Shown here piece after piece: positions 17,511 through 27,672 of a stretch of DNA of 64,000 nt (within the stretch, counting starts at the first letter, position 1; each line of letters opens with the position of its first letter). The stretch is from Lysinibacillus sphaericus OT4b.31 (lineage in GTDB: Bacteria; Bacillota; Bacilli; Bacillales_A; Planococcaceae). The stretch is from contig NZ_KB933398.1 in NCBI RefSeq assembly GCF_000392615.1, positions 1,804,535 through 1,868,534 of the forward strand. Direction: 5' to 3'. The notes under the pieces are model-generated. The model did no database searches. It was not told the origin of the DNA and saw only the letters and a program-made list of their open reading frames with translations. Both the position numbers and the translations under genes were made by a program.

Positions 17511-17941
17511 AATTCCTCTCAAACGTAATGGCACCCTCATTGAAAATAAATTTGCTCCAAAATGAATAATCTTGAACAGTTACCATAGTGGTGGCTTTTT
17601 TGCAGTGAATGCTATTTCGCAGGCCATTCATTTTTTAACGGTGCTTTTCACAATAAAAATTAGCCTATTTACGACAGCAATGTGTTAAAGCATCTTTCGA
17701 TATAAATGGAAAAACAAGGGGAATATAGATCAACGTCAACTACAAATTAGAGAGAAACCAGTAAATGATAAACTATTTCGAATACTCGTATTACTTGTGT
17801 ATAATTAGTTTTCCTTTAATAATGAACAAAAGTATGACATAATTTTCACAGATTAACGGGAAAAATAACCTTATGCTTTATATGAATGAAAGTGAAGGTT
17901 TTTGGCGGATGCCAAGGTGAATTTAAACTAGAGGTGAAACA
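17511..17941 (+). other. Intergenic stretch, no gene seen
   Basis: About 430 bases lie between dacB and rluB at the place where spmA-spmB would be expected. No open frame with a ribosome site and family features was found on either strand. The sequence is AT-rich. A GAGGTGAAAC ribosome site for rluB lies at its end. Confidence 0.5.
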
Positions 17942-18673
17942 ATGGAAAGATTACAAAAGGTCATTGCTTATGCAGGTGTTGCATCAAGGCGTAAAGCGGA
18001 GCAATTGATAGTAGAAGGTAAAGTAAAGGTCAACGGTGTTGTGGTACGTGAGCTTGGCACAAAGGTGGCTAACTCAGATACAATTGAGGTTGAAGGCGTA
18101 AAACTTGAAAAAGAGGATAAAGTATATTATTTACTCTATAAACCACGCGGTACGATTTCAGCTGTGACGGACGATAAAGGACGCAAAACTGTCACAGATT
18201 TATTTAAGCATATTCCGCAACGTATTTTTCCAGTAGGACGTCTTGATTATGATACATCTGGGTTATTGCTATTGACAAATGATGGTGAATTTTCCTATAT
18301 GTTGACACATCCTAAGTTTAAAATTGACAAAACGTACATTGCACGTGTCAAAGGTGTGCCAACAATCGAAGGCTTAAAAAAGCTACAGCGTGGTATTCAG
18401 TTAGAGGATGGCAAAACAGCGCCAGCGAAAGTGAGTATGACATCTTTTGACGAGCAAGCGGGTAAGGCAATTTGTGAAATTACTATTCATGAAGGGCGTA
18501 ACCGCCAAGTACGTCGCATGTTCGAGGCAATCGGTACACCTGTTGTCAAGCTGAAACGTGAGCGCTTTGCCTTTTTAGATCTTTATGCCCTAACACCAGG
18601 AGAATACCGTGAATTGTCCAAGCATGAAGTGAAGCAACTACGTGTGTTAGCTGAAACTGGACAGCTCGGCTAA
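17942..18673 (+). CDS. rluB: rRNA pseudouridine synthase RluB
   Basis: This 243-residue enzyme isomerises a specific uridine in 23S rRNA. An N-terminal S4 RNA-binding domain covers residues 2-60 (R-R-K-A-E-Q-L-I ... G-K-V-K-V-N-G). The catalytic domain has G-R-L-D-Y-D-T-S-G-L-L-L-L-T-N-D-G with catalytic Asp102, and E-G-R-N-R-Q-V-R-R-M at the RNA-binding tail. It corresponds to B. subtilis ypuL/rluB, upstream of resA. Confidence 0.92.
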   Translation: MERLQKVIAYAGVASRRKAEQLIVEGKVKVNGVVVRELGTKVANSDTIEVEGVKLEKEDKVYYLLYKPRGTISAVTDDKGRKTVTDLFKHIPQRIFPVGRLDYDTSGLLLLTNDGEFSYMLTHPKFKIDKTYIARVKGVPTIEGLKKLQRGIQLEDGKTAPAKVSMTSFDEQAGKAICEITIHEGRNRQVRRMFEAIGTPVVKLKRERFAFLDLYALTPGEYRELSKHEVKQLRVLAETGQLG

Positions 18674-18689
18674 ATGAACATTTGATGAA

Positions 18690-18736
18690 GAAAGTGAACA
18701 TACCGCTATACGTATAGTGTGTTTTTCACTTTCTTT
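18690..18736 (+). terminator. Intrinsic terminator after rluB
   Basis: The arms GAAAGTGAA and TTTTTCACTTTC enclose an inner CTATAC/GTATAG stem; a TTTG tail follows. Confidence 0.65.
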
Positions 18737-18794
18737 GTGGTGAAAACGTTCATAAATCATTCATAATAAATAGCTAAGCTAATTTGTATCATTT

Positions 18795-19039
18795 TGCTAT
18801 AATAGGTGAGAATAGTACACCTTATTTAATTTCGTCCAGCATCAATGCTGAATAAAATTAAATCCTCGCAGCTGTCACAGATATTTTTTTTGCTAAAAAT
18901 AGTGGCAGCAGTAATTCTTTAAGACCGAAAGCGAATCGGTAGGTACGTAATTTATAATGTGGACGCGTGTTTTTCAGTGTGAAAGCAAGAGCGTCGGCGG
19001 AAATTACTCCGAGGGGTAATTAAGAGGGAGGTTATTAAC
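18795..19039 (+). promoter_or_regulatory. resA promoter and structured leader
   Basis: An extended -10 (TGC-TATAAT, 18796-18803) lies about 240 bases before resA. The leader then contains several potential hairpins: CAGCAT/ATGCTG inside a TTTAATTT/AAATTAAA stem (about 18823-18861), CTGTCAC/GTGGCAG (about 18870-18908), ACCGA/TCGGT (about 18923-18940) and AATTAC/GTAATT just before the ribosome site (about 19001-19021). A second TATAAT is at 18953. No known riboswitch was recognised. In B. subtilis, resA expression depends on ResD. Confidence 0.4.
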
Positions 19040-19573
19040 TTGGAGAAAAAGAAGAAACGTCTCGTAACACGAACAGTTATTTTAGTAATTTTAGCGCTAG
19101 CGATTGGTTACACAGTATACGGAACGGCAACAAAGGAGAAAGTAGAGTTAGTAGCAGTTGGCTCTGAAGCACCAGACTTCACGTTAGTAGATTTAAACGG
19201 TGAAAAACATAAACTGTCTGATTATAGAGGACAGGGGGTATTTTTGAACTTCTGGGGAACGTGGTGTAAGCCTTGTGAAAAGGAAATGCCTGCAATGGAC
19301 AACCAATACCAAATCTATAAAGATCAAGGTGTACAAACGTTAGCTGTGAACATTGCACAAACAGATTTCGAAGTGCAAAGCTTTGTTGATAAATATGAAT
19401 TATCATTTCCAGTAGTTATCGACAAAACGAAGAGCGTTATGACTGCGTATAACGTCGGAAATTTACCAGCTACCATTATGATTGATCCAGAAGGTAAGGT
19501 AGCAAAAATTATTACAGGTGAAATGTCGGAGGCGAATATCGCTTCTTACATGGAATTAGTAAAGCCAGAATAA
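19040..19573 (+). CDS. resA: Thiol-disulfide oxidoreductase ResA
   Basis: This 177-residue membrane-anchored thioredoxin-fold protein reduces the haem-binding cysteines of apocytochrome c on the outer face. The N-terminal anchor spans residues 10-27. The active site is W-C-K-P-C (Cys76/Cys79), preceded by the F-W-G-T strand and followed by E-K-E-M-P. Start is a TTG 8 bases after GGGAGG. It is the first gene of resABC, and resB begins 13 bases after its stop. Confidence 0.94.
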   Translation: MEKKKKRLVTRTVILVILALAIGYTVYGTATKEKVELVAVGSEAPDFTLVDLNGEKHKLSDYRGQGVFLNFWGTWCKPCEKEMPAMDNQYQIYKDQGVQTLAVNIAQTDFEVQSFVDKYELSFPVVIDKTKSVMTAYNVGNLPATIMIDPEGKVAKIITGEMSEANIASYMELVKPE

Positions 19574-19586
19574 GGAGTAAATGACG

Positions 19587-21260
19587 ATGGAAAATATCAC
19601 TTGTGCTTGTGGTCATAGTAACCCATACGGCACGAAGCTATGTGAAAAATGTGGTCGTCCTTTAACTGAAGAAGAAAAGCAAAATAAAGTGGTCGACATG
19701 CGATATGATGGTACCGCTATTCGCTCTAAAACTTACAACAAATCGATTGTTGATAAGATTTGGAATTTCTTCTCAAGTGTAAAAGTTGGGATATCGTTAA
19801 TTATTATCACATTGATTGCTGCTTCAATCGGAACATTACTACCGCAAGAGTTTTACGTAAATGCCTCGGACGTGAACAAAGAGGCTTATTACGAAGACGT
19901 ATATGGAATATTCGGTAAAGTTTATTATGCATTAGGGCTTTCTGATTTATATAGCTCTTGGTGGTTCCAAATTTTGGTTGGGATGCTTGGCGTATCCATT
20001 ATTATTGCCAGTCTAGACCGTGGATTACCACTTTATAAGTCATTAAAAAATCAACGTGTCAAACGCCATGAAAGTTTCATGAAGCGTCAGCGTATTGTTG
20101 CAGAGGGACAAGTAACAGCAAGCGCAGCAGACACGCTTGATAAGGTTGAAAAGAAAATGACCGAGATGAAATATAATGTTCGACGAGATGGCAGTGCACT
20201 TCTTGCAGAAAAAGGTCGTTTTTCTCGTTACGGTCCGTACATAAACCATGTCGGCCTAATTCTCTTTTTAGGCGGGGTTATGCTACGTTTAGTCCCTGGT
20301 TTCTATGTCGATGAATCGATATGGGTTCGTGAAGGTGAAACACGTGCAGTTACTGGCATGGACGGTTATTTTATTGAAAATCGTGATTTTATTTTAGAAA
20401 CACATGATAATACACCACAAGGTGAACAGCTTAAGCAAGGCGTGAATGTTGTTGCGAAAAACTTCCAAACAGATATTACATTATACAAACAACATGAAAA
20501 CGCGATTGCTGGCGATACAGAAAATCTTGAAAAAGTAAGAGATTATTCGATTCGTGTCAATCACCCATTAAAAGAAGAAGGGTTTGCTGTCTACCAAATG
20601 GACTATCGTCTCAACGAATTGAAGCAAATGAATTTTCAATTAATAAATAAAGCAACTGAGCAATCATTTGGTACTGTAGAAATTGATTTAACCAATCCTA
20701 AAAAAGAGTATGATTTAGGAAATGGTGTATCTGTAAAACTACTTCTCTACACACCAGACTTCTCTGGGTTTGAAGATGGTGTACCACAAACGGCAACGTC
20801 CGTTCCAAATAATCCGGCATTTTTATTTGATATGACGACACCAGAAACACCAGAGGGCGAAACAAGCTTTGTTGAGATAAAAAATACAATTGAGCCACTT
20901 GGTGAAAACCAATACAAAATGAAATTTGTAAGTGTGGAAACACGTGATATGTCTGGATTTACAGTTCGTAAAGACCGCACAATTCCTATTTTATTTGTTG
21001 GTGGAATTATTTTCATGATTGGTGTAGCTATTGGGTCTTATTGGAATCACCGACGTCTATGGCTACAAGTAGAACCTGATGGTCGTGTGGTAATGGCTGC
21101 GCATGTAAACAAAAATATGTTTAGCATGAAAAAAGATTTAGATGCCGTGACTGCCTTTGCTGGTCTACCGCAATATATAGATCAGTTAGAGAAGACAGAA
21201 GAAGGCGAACAGTCCACAGATAGTGGCATTAATGAAAAGGAAGGTGACAACACCTTATGA
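19587..21260 (+). CDS. resB: Cytochrome c biogenesis protein ResB
   Basis: This 557-residue membrane subunit of the system II cytochrome c synthase works with ResC to deliver haem. An N-terminal zinc-ribbon-like motif (Cys6, Cys8, Cys19, Cys22) precedes the conserved M-R-Y-D-G-T segment and the first helices. A large extracytoplasmic domain and a late helix near residue 475 follow. The ATG at 19587 is preferred because the ATG at 19581 lies only 3 bases from AAGGAG. Confidence 0.94.
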   Translation: MENITCACGHSNPYGTKLCEKCGRPLTEEEKQNKVVDMRYDGTAIRSKTYNKSIVDKIWNFFSSVKVGISLIIITLIAASIGTLLPQEFYVNASDVNKEAYYEDVYGIFGKVYYALGLSDLYSSWWFQILVGMLGVSIIIASLDRGLPLYKSLKNQRVKRHESFMKRQRIVAEGQVTASAADTLDKVEKKMTEMKYNVRRDGSALLAEKGRFSRYGPYINHVGLILFLGGVMLRLVPGFYVDESIWVREGETRAVTGMDGYFIENRDFILETHDNTPQGEQLKQGVNVVAKNFQTDITLYKQHENAIAGDTENLEKVRDYSIRVNHPLKEEGFAVYQMDYRLNELKQMNFQLINKATEQSFGTVEIDLTNPKKEYDLGNGVSVKLLLYTPDFSGFEDGVPQTATSVPNNPAFLFDMTTPETPEGETSFVEIKNTIEPLGENQYKMKFVSVETRDMSGFTVRKDRTIPILFVGGIIFMIGVAIGSYWNHRRLWLQVEPDGRVVMAAHVNKNMFSMKKDLDAVTAFAGLPQYIDQLEKTEEGEQSTDSGINEKEGDNTL

Positions 21261-22438
21261 GTTTGATTGACTTAAGTGGAAATCTATTATTTGTTGCATT
21301 TATAGCCTATCTAGTGGCAACATTACTGTTCGGTGGTGCGATTAAACAATCGAATGCGACAGGCAATAACACTGATAAATGGGGCAAGCTCGCGATAGTC
21401 GTAACAATACTTGGATTCCTTGCACAGCTTAGCTATTTTATTACACGTTGGATTCATACAGGGCATGCGCCTGTAAGTAATATGTTTGAATTTACGACTG
21501 CCTTCGGAATGTTCATCGTGGCAGCATTCATTTTAATATACTTTATTTATCGTATGACGGCTCTTGGTTTGGTGGCATTACCTGTAGCATTGTTAATCAT
21601 TGCTTACGCAGCGATGTTCCCGAATGAAGTTAGTCCACTAGTACCGTCATTGCAAAGTCACTGGTTAACAATTCACGTAATTACTGCCGCTTTAGGACAA
21701 TCGATACTAGCAATCAGTGCGGTGGCAGGGCTTATATATTTATTAAAAGTGGTTGATGTGAAAAAACCTTCAAAGCAACGCTTCTGGCTTGAAGCGGTCA
21801 TGTTTGGCATCATCGTTGTTGTTGGCTTTGTGCTTGTCACAACGATATTTAGTGCTATGGATTATGAATCAACGTACACTTATGTAGATAAAGAAGGTAA
21901 GGATCGTCAAATTACCTACAATATGCCGCCAATTTTTGGCATGAATGAATTTAAGGCGGTAGAAGAACACGGTATGTCGCCATTAGTGGAAATGCATGGC
22001 ATTATCAATGCAAAAAAATTAACAACGGTTGTTTGGTCATTGTTAGTAGGTTTAATTCTATACTTATTGATTCGCTTAATTGCACGTCGTCGAATTAGTG
22101 CAATATTCCAACCGCTTGTCAAACGAGTAAACTTACAACTACTAGATGAAATCGGTTACCGCTCGGTATTAATTGGTTTCCCAGTCTTCACGTTAGGTGC
22201 ATTAATCTTTGCGATGATTTGGGCGCAAATTGCGTGGAGTCGCTTCTGGGGTTGGGACCCAAAAGAAGTGTGGGCGCTTATTACATGGCTATTCTATGCA
22301 GCATTCCTACACCTACGCCTATCAAAAGGCTGGGAAGGTGAAAGATCTGCCTGGTTAGCATTAATTGGTTTCGGTATTATTCTATTTAACCTCATTGCTG
22401 TTAACCTAATTCTTGCAGGTTTACACTCCTACGCGTAA
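21257..22438 (+). CDS. resC: Cytochrome c biogenesis protein ResC (CcsA type)
   Basis: This 393-residue polytopic haem-handling protein carries the tryptophan-rich signature [10 protein letters not shown] (from Trp331) and conserved membrane histidines. It forms the cytochrome c synthase with ResB. Its start overlaps the resB stop (ATGA), indicating translational coupling, and a terminator separates it from resD. Confidence 0.94.
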   Translation: MSLIDLSGNLLFVAFIAYLVATLLFGGAIKQSNATGNNTDKWGKLAIVVTILGFLAQLSYFITRWIHTGHAPVSNMFEFTTAFGMFIVAAFILIYFIYRMTALGLVALPVALLIIAYAAMFPNEVSPLVPSLQSHWLTIHVITAALGQSILAISAVAGLIYLLKVVDVKKPSKQRFWLEAVMFGIIVVVGFVLVTTIFSAMDYESTYTYVDKEGKDRQITYNMPPIFGMNEFKAVEEHGMSPLVEMHGIINAKKLTTVVWSLLVGLILYLLIRLIARRRISAIFQPLVKRVNLQLLDEIGYRSVLIGFPVFTLGALIFAMIWAQIAWSRFWGWDPKEVWALITWLFYAAFLHLRLSKGWEGERSAWLALIGFGIILFNLIAVNLILAGLHSYA

Positions 22439-22448
22439 ACGGGAAACG

Positions 22449-22486
22449 AAAAGCCTTTTCGCCGCAGCGAAAGGGCTTTCTTTTCT
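22449..22486 (+). terminator. Intrinsic terminator after resC
   Basis: The arms AAAGCC and GGGCTTT with the inner TTTCGC/GCGAAA stem are followed by CTTTTCTTTT. Confidence 0.8.
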
Positions 22487-22546
22487 TTTCAAGACGTAAA
22501 GTACCATGTACAATAGAGGGTAGAGAAAGATTGGAAGAGAGGGATC

Positions 22547-23269
22547 GTGACAGTGTCAGAAAATATTTCAGTATTAGTAGTAGACGACGAGGATCGTATT
22601 CGCCGCTTATTAAAAATGTATTTAGAGCGTGAAGGATACCAAGTTGACGAAGCAGAGAATGGTGAAGAAGCGATCGAGAAATCTTTAGAGAAAGAGTATC
22701 ACTGTATTTTACTTGATATTATGATGCCTGAAAAAGACGGGCTTGAAGTGTGTGCAGAAATCCGAGAGCGTGCTGCAACCCCAATTATCTTATTAACTGC
22801 CAAGGGCGAGGAAGCGAATCGAGTGCAAGGTTTCGAGCTTGGTGCAGATGATTATATTGTAAAACCATTTAGTCCTCGTGAGGTTGTTCTACGTGTGAAG
22901 GCAATTTTACGCCGCTCACAAGCATTCTCACCGACGACGAGTGCATCTACTTCAAAAGATTTAGTTGTATTCCAACACTTAATGATCGATCATGATGCTC
23001 ACCGTGTAACGGCAGAGGGCATCGAAGTAAATTTAACACCAAAAGAGTATGAACTACTGTATTTCCTAGCAAAATCTCCAGACAAAGTATTTGACCGTGA
23101 ACAATTACTTAAAGAAGTTTGGCATTATGATTTCTTTGGGGACCTACGTACAGTTGATACACATGTAAAACGTTTACGTGAAAAGCTCAATCGTGTATCA
23201 GAAAACGCTGCGAAAATGATTGTCACAGTTTGGGGCGTTGGTTACAAATTTGAGGTTGTCAATGAATAG
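22547..23269 (+). CDS. resD: Response regulator ResD
   Basis: This 240-residue OmpR-family regulator activates respiration and oxygen-limitation genes. The receiver domain has the acidic pair Asp13-Asp14, phosphoacceptor Asp57 and Lys106. The C-terminal winged helix ends with R-T-V-D-T-H-V-K-R-L-R-E-K-L. GTG at 22547 is taken as start, although GTG at 22553 has better spacing from the ribosome site. resE overlaps its last 8 bases. Confidence 0.95.
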   Translation: MTVSENISVLVVDDEDRIRRLLKMYLEREGYQVDEAENGEEAIEKSLEKEYHCILLDIMMPEKDGLEVCAEIRERAATPIILLTAKGEEANRVQGFELGADDYIVKPFSPREVVLRVKAILRRSQAFSPTTSASTSKDLVVFQHLMIDHDAHRVTAEGIEVNLTPKEYELLYFLAKSPDKVFDREQLLKEVWHYDFFGDLRTVDTHVKRLREKLNRVSENAAKMIVTVWGVGYKFEVVNE

Positions 23270-25034
23270 AATATGGAATAGTGTTGTCGGGAAGCTATGG
23301 GTAACCATATTGCTTCTCGTTTCATTTGTATTATTTGTTTTCACGGTTTTAATGCTTGAATTTCTTCAAAACTATCATATGCAGCAAGCAGAGATTTCAC
23401 TTCGTCAAACTGCTGCAACAGTCGCGAGTATAGTGGATGATAATGAAACAGCTGAAACGACTTCGGAATTATTAACAGATATTTTACCAGATAGCACGAA
23501 TGCACTCATTGCAATCAATCATGTCGAAGTATCATTTGCTATGCAAGAGGGCGTCAACAAAAAAGAAATTCAAGATACGATATTAGCCAACAAAACTTTC
23601 CATGAAATTTTTCAATCAGATGAACCTGTCATTAAGGAAATGATGATGCCATCCTCAACAGACAAAGATAAAATGGAGTCGTATGTCGTGCTCGGCTTCC
23701 CTCTAAATGTGGAAAATGAAGTACACGGTGCAGTCTTTATTTATCAAAGTCCGGATGCACTACATAAAACATCGAAAGAGACGACGAAAATTGTCTTTTT
23801 AGCGGCATTTATAGCCTTTGTCTTAACGACATTCTTTGCATTTTTCCTATCTTCACGTATTACTTCGCCATTGCGTAAAATGCGTGAATTGGCCTTTGAA
23901 ATCTCCAAAGGAAACTTCGAAGCGAAAATGCCTACCACACAAAATGATGAAATTGGTCAGCTCGCCGTTGCTTTTAACCAAATGGGCCGCCAGTTGAAAC
24001 ACAATTTAGAGGTCATCAATCAAGAAAATGAACAATTGTCCAATATCCTGACTTCGATGACGGATGCCGTTATTACGTTTAATCGTGATCGTACAATATT
24101 ACTGAGCAATCCACCTGCTGAGCGTTTAATGCAAAAATGGTTTATCAATAAGGGTTCACAAAGTGCAAAGCCTATTCCACCTGAATTGTATCATATGCTC
24201 GATCATGTACTGATGTTTGAAGATAAGCTTGAAGAGGAAATTGAAATGGATGGGAATTATTACACGTTTACGATTAGCCCGCTCTATAGTGGGGAATTGA
24301 TACGTGGGGCGGTGGCAGTTATTCGTGATATGACAGAGCAGCATCGTCTAGAAAAGCTGCGATCAGATTTTATTGCCAATGTGTCACATGAGTTACGCAC
24401 GCCGATTGCGATGCTTCAGGGCTACTCTGAAGCCTTAATGGATGATTTTATTCAAGATCAAGAAGAACGCAATGAAATGACAAAGATTATTTACGATGAA
24501 TCAAAGCGGATGGGACGTCTAGTTACAGACTTATTGGACCTTGCGCGTATGGAATCTGGACATATGGCGCTCTACAAAGATGAGCTACCCATCAACTCGA
24601 CATTTGAGCGTATAACGCAAAAATTTGCGCAAGTCGCAAAGGAAAAGCATGTTCAACTAATTTTTGATAGTGAATTTAATGATGATGCCATTATTAGCAT
24701 AGATGAAGACCGCATTGAGCAAGTGTTAACCAACTTAGTTGATAATGCACTGCGTCATACGGATGAGGGCTCAGTAACAGTGAAAGTGGAGAAGGAGCCA
24801 ACCTTTGCCAAGATTTCTGTCCAGGATACAGGACATGGTATTCCTCAGGATGACTTACCGTATGTCTTTGAACGTTTCTATAAGGCAGATAAGGCACGTA
24901 CACGTTCTAAAGGTGGAACAGGACTTGGACTCGCTATTGCTAGAAATATTGTCAAGGCACATTCAGGAACTATTATGGTTGATAGTGTATTAAAAGAAGG
25001 TACGACTTTCACGTTTTATTTACCATTCGATTAA
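23262..25034 (+). CDS. resE: Sensor histidine kinase ResE
   Basis: This 590-residue membrane kinase is the partner of ResD. Two membrane helices (about residues 11-31 and 170-192) flank an extracytoplasmic sensor region. HAMP and PAS domains follow, then the phosphoacceptor helix F-I-A-N-V-S-H-E-L-R-T-P (His376) and an ATPase domain with N-L-V-D-N-A-L-R-H, D-T-G-H-G-I and G-G-T-G-L-G-L-A. The ATG at 23262 overlaps the end of resD and gives the family length; upstream in-frame codons lie inside resD. Confidence 0.95.
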   Translation: MNRIWNSVVGKLWVTILLLVSFVLFVFTVLMLEFLQNYHMQQAEISLRQTAATVASIVDDNETAETTSELLTDILPDSTNALIAINHVEVSFAMQEGVNKKEIQDTILANKTFHEIFQSDEPVIKEMMMPSSTDKDKMESYVVLGFPLNVENEVHGAVFIYQSPDALHKTSKETTKIVFLAAFIAFVLTTFFAFFLSSRITSPLRKMRELAFEISKGNFEAKMPTTQNDEIGQLAVAFNQMGRQLKHNLEVINQENEQLSNILTSMTDAVITFNRDRTILLSNPPAERLMQKWFINKGSQSAKPIPPELYHMLDHVLMFEDKLEEEIEMDGNYYTFTISPLYSGELIRGAVAVIRDMTEQHRLEKLRSDFIANVSHELRTPIAMLQGYSEALMDDFIQDQEERNEMTKIIYDESKRMGRLVTDLLDLARMESGHMALYKDELPINSTFERITQKFAQVAKEKHVQLIFDSEFNDDAIISIDEDRIEQVLTNLVDNALRHTDEGSVTVKVEKEPTFAKISVQDTGHGIPQDDLPYVFERFYKADKARTRSKGGTGLGLAIARNIVKAHSGTIMVDSVLKEGTTFTFYLPFD

Positions 25035-25204
25035 CTTTTCATTGTGGAATGGGTTAACATCGAAACGGCACATAGATTTGTGCGCAATGGCAGCTACTAA
25101 TAGTTTATTATAGTGAAAAAACAAAATGGCAATATAGAGATAGATGAAGTGTAACTTCTGTGAAAGTTAGACGACAAATACTATAAGAACGGGGGTGGAG
25201 TGCT

Positions 25205-25738
25205 TTGAATGACTCCGTGTTCCATCGACTATACGATGTATACCATCAAGACGTGTTCCAGTTCCTTATTTATTTAGTGAAAAACCGTACACTTGCTGAA
25301 GATTTAGCGCATGAGGTGTACGTTCGTGTGCTGCGCTCATATGACAATTTTGCAGGGAATAGTAGTGAGAAAACATGGCTATTTGCTATTGCAAAAAACG
25401 TCGCTATCGACCATTTTAGAAAGCAGGCAGTACGGCAAAAACATTCACTTGATTTTTTTGACTGGGAAACGGAACAGCTACATTCAACCACACCATCACC
25501 GGAAGAAATGCTACAGGCCAGTGATGAATTTTTGCAGGTAGAGTCAGCACTTGAAAACTGTACGGGCGATCAAAAAATGGTCATTATTATGCGCTTCTTT
25601 CAAGACTTATCCATTGCTGAAACAGCGCAAATATTAGATTGGACAGAAGCAAAGGTAAAAACGACCCAGCATCGTGCTATTAAGTTTTTAAGACAACAGT
25701 TACAACCGGTTAGTGAACAGGAGGCGAAACGGCAATGA
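25205..25738 (+). CDS. sigX: ECF sigma factor SigX
   Basis: This 177-residue ECF sigma factor has region 2 (Y-H-Q-D-V-F-Q-F-L ... R-T-L-A-E-D-L-A-H-E-V-Y-V-R-V-L) and region 4 (S-I-A-E-T-A-Q-I-L-D-W-T-E-A-K-V-K-T-T-Q), the latter strongly resembling B. subtilis SigX. SigX controls cell-surface charge and envelope modification genes. Translation starts at TTG after GGGGGTGGAG. Its stop overlaps the start of rsiX. The position after resE is conserved. Confidence 0.92.
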   Translation: MNDSVFHRLYDVYHQDVFQFLIYLVKNRTLAEDLAHEVYVRVLRSYDNFAGNSSEKTWLFAIAKNVAIDHFRKQAVRQKHSLDFFDWETEQLHSTTPSPEEMLQASDEFLQVESALENCTGDQKMVIIMRFFQDLSIAETAQILDWTEAKVKTTQHRAIKFLRQQLQPVSEQEAKRQ

Positions 25739-27042
25739 CTCATAAACAGTTTGACGATGACCAACTTGACAATGTATTGAACAATGCCCCTAAGCTTTCT
25801 GACCACCGTTCGAAAGACGAAGTGTTGAAACGTTTGCTGGCAGATGCACGCTTGCAGGATAATATCCATCTTCAAGAAGCCGTGCAAGAACCAATTGAGA
25901 CTCAAATAACAACGCAAGGGCCAAATCAACAGCATGAACCTACACAAGCTGCGAGCAATGATTTGCCCATTAAAAAACGTAAAAATAGAAAAATGCCTAT
26001 ATTTATGAGTGTTGCGGCTGTTTTTGTCCTGACTTTAATAGCGGGGTCCGTGTTTGTTAACAATAATGAATCGACTAATAATCAGGCAACTCCTGATAGT
26101 GCAGCTTTTTCTACATTGCAAGCTGACCAAGCTACAAAAGATGTTGAAAGTAACGACAATGTAATGGATTCCAGTATCGTTGCCGAACATACTCGGATGA
26201 TGTCGCTCCGTACATCCGTTTACGAAGAAGATTTAACAGATGCTGTCGTCTTCCGTATTGGTTTAGCTGGTGGAAAAGCAGCGGAGAGTGTGCCCATGAC
26301 GTATATTATTCCGAATGAGCGCGTTGCCGCTGATTTTGGCAAGGAAAAGCCAACATCTTTACAAATGTATGAAAAATACGCACCACAAATTGATGAGGAA
26401 GCAAACGGCTTTAAAAACTACCATCCTTACAAGGGTGAGTTAAAAGAACAAGGTGATACGCTTGTGCATGTATTACCAGAAAAAAATGATTACGATGTCG
26501 CTTCTGCATCGGTAAGTAAATATTTAAGGTCTTTGAAGGATACATTCTCAGATTCTGATTATAAGGAAATTGCTTTTGAAAATGCAGATGGCACGGCATA
26601 TGAGTTCTCGCAAGCTGGTGAATCGAGTGAGCCAATGACATTGACGCAAAAAGAGCATTATAATTATTATTTATATACGGAAACAAACGGAACGCAATAT
26701 TTAGCGCCAGACTTCCGTAAAACGTATTCAACTGTAACAGAGGCACTCACGGGGATGCGTCAAAAAAACGATGATGTCTATGTGCCAGCAGTACCAGAAA
26801 ATGTGACTTACACGGTGAAGGAAGAAGCGGATGGTGTCGTCGTAACTTTTGATGCGCCTCTTGATCTAACGACACTGGATGCACTTCGTGCGACGCAGTT
26901 AGTTGAGGCGATGATGCTAACTGCTGCGAGCTTCGATAAAAAATTGCGCTTAGATAATGTTGTACAGGATAGTTGGGAGGGATTTGATTTAACAAAGTAC
27001 TTACCAATGCCTGTCGGAGCAAATAAACAGTATATGCAGTAA
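25735..27042 (+). CDS. rsiX: Anti-sigma factor RsiX
   Basis: This 435-residue protein has a cytoplasmic N-terminus (residues 1-86), one membrane helix (about 87-108) and a large external domain, the architecture of RsiX, which holds SigX at the membrane. It starts within the sigX stop (ATGA), a typical sigma/anti-sigma coupling. It is longer than B. subtilis RsiX (about 370 residues). Assignment rests on position, topology and local similarity. Confidence 0.85.
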   Translation: MTHKQFDDDQLDNVLNNAPKLSDHRSKDEVLKRLLADARLQDNIHLQEAVQEPIETQITTQGPNQQHEPTQAASNDLPIKKRKNRKMPIFMSVAAVFVLTLIAGSVFVNNNESTNNQATPDSAAFSTLQADQATKDVESNDNVMDSSIVAEHTRMMSLRTSVYEEDLTDAVVFRIGLAGGKAAESVPMTYIIPNERVAADFGKEKPTSLQMYEKYAPQIDEEANGFKNYHPYKGELKEQGDTLVHVLPEKNDYDVASASVSKYLRSLKDTFSDSDYKEIAFENADGTAYEFSQAGESSEPMTLTQKEHYNYYLYTETNGTQYLAPDFRKTYSTVTEALTGMRQKNDDVYVPAVPENVTYTVKEEADGVVVTFDAPLDLTTLDALRATQLVEAMMLTAASFDKKLRLDNVVQDSWEGFDLTKYLPMPVGANKQYMQ

Positions 27043-27049
27043 TGACTGA

Positions 27050-27080
27050 ACAGCTATCCAAGAATGGGTAGCTGTTTTTT
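27050..27080 (+). terminator. Intrinsic terminator after rsiX
   Basis: A 10-bp perfect stem (27050-27059 with 27065-27074) with a 5-base loop is followed by six T residues. Confidence 0.9.
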
Positions 27081-27255
27081 ATGCCAAAGGATAAAATATT
27101 GAAAACGGTGGGGTGGGAAAACACAAGATGTTAGCCTATCGACAACGCACTGCCTTAATACATACAAACTTAATCGGATTTTTTAAGCAGAAGTATTTAC
27201 TTTTTGTTAATAATTCATTATAGTAAAGCTGTAAGATAAAATAATATTGATTCAT

Positions 27256-27443
27256 CTTCGGGGCAGGGTGAAAATCCCGACCGGCGGTAATAGAATGGTA
27301 AATCGCTATTGTAGCATAAAACTACAGTAGCTCGAATGATTTACTCCAACATTCTTCAGCCCGCGACCTGTGCAAATCTTTTTTTGCATGGCTGACTTGG
27401 TGTGAATCCAAGGCCGACAGTTATAGTCTGGATGGGAGAAGAT
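27256..27443 (+). ncRNA. FMN riboswitch (RFN element)
   Basis: The conserved RFN blocks are present in order: GGGGCAGGGTGAAAATCCCG, ACCGGCGGTAATAG, CAGCCCGCGACC, TTGGTGTGAATCCAAGGCCG and ACAGTTATAGTCTGGATGGG. A variable arm of about 60 bases lies between the second and third blocks. It precedes ribU by about 230 bases with a terminator between, so FMN should switch off transporter expression by termination. Confidence 0.96.
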
Positions 27444-27567
27444 GGAGGTACGATCGTCATTCGATGTTGCGAATTTAGCTATATACGAGCGTTTTTTCAG
27501 TGTGGGATTCTGTACAAAGGGCGCAAACGAATAGCTAATAATGGCGTTTTTTAACCTTGCCTATTCT

Positions 27568-27598
27568 CCCTTATGCTAGTTATGCATAGGGGTTTTTT
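27568..27598 (+). terminator. Riboswitch-controlled terminator before ribU
   Basis: The arms CCCTTATGC (27568-27576) and GCATAGGGG (27584-27592) with one bulge are followed by six T residues. It lies downstream of the FMN aptamer, as expected of an expression platform. Confidence 0.75.
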
Positions 27599-27672
27599 CG
27601 TGAACAGGAATTGATAGCATCGTTGCCTTTCTTCTTGCGAGATCGAATCAGCAAAGAGGAGAGAGCTTTACA

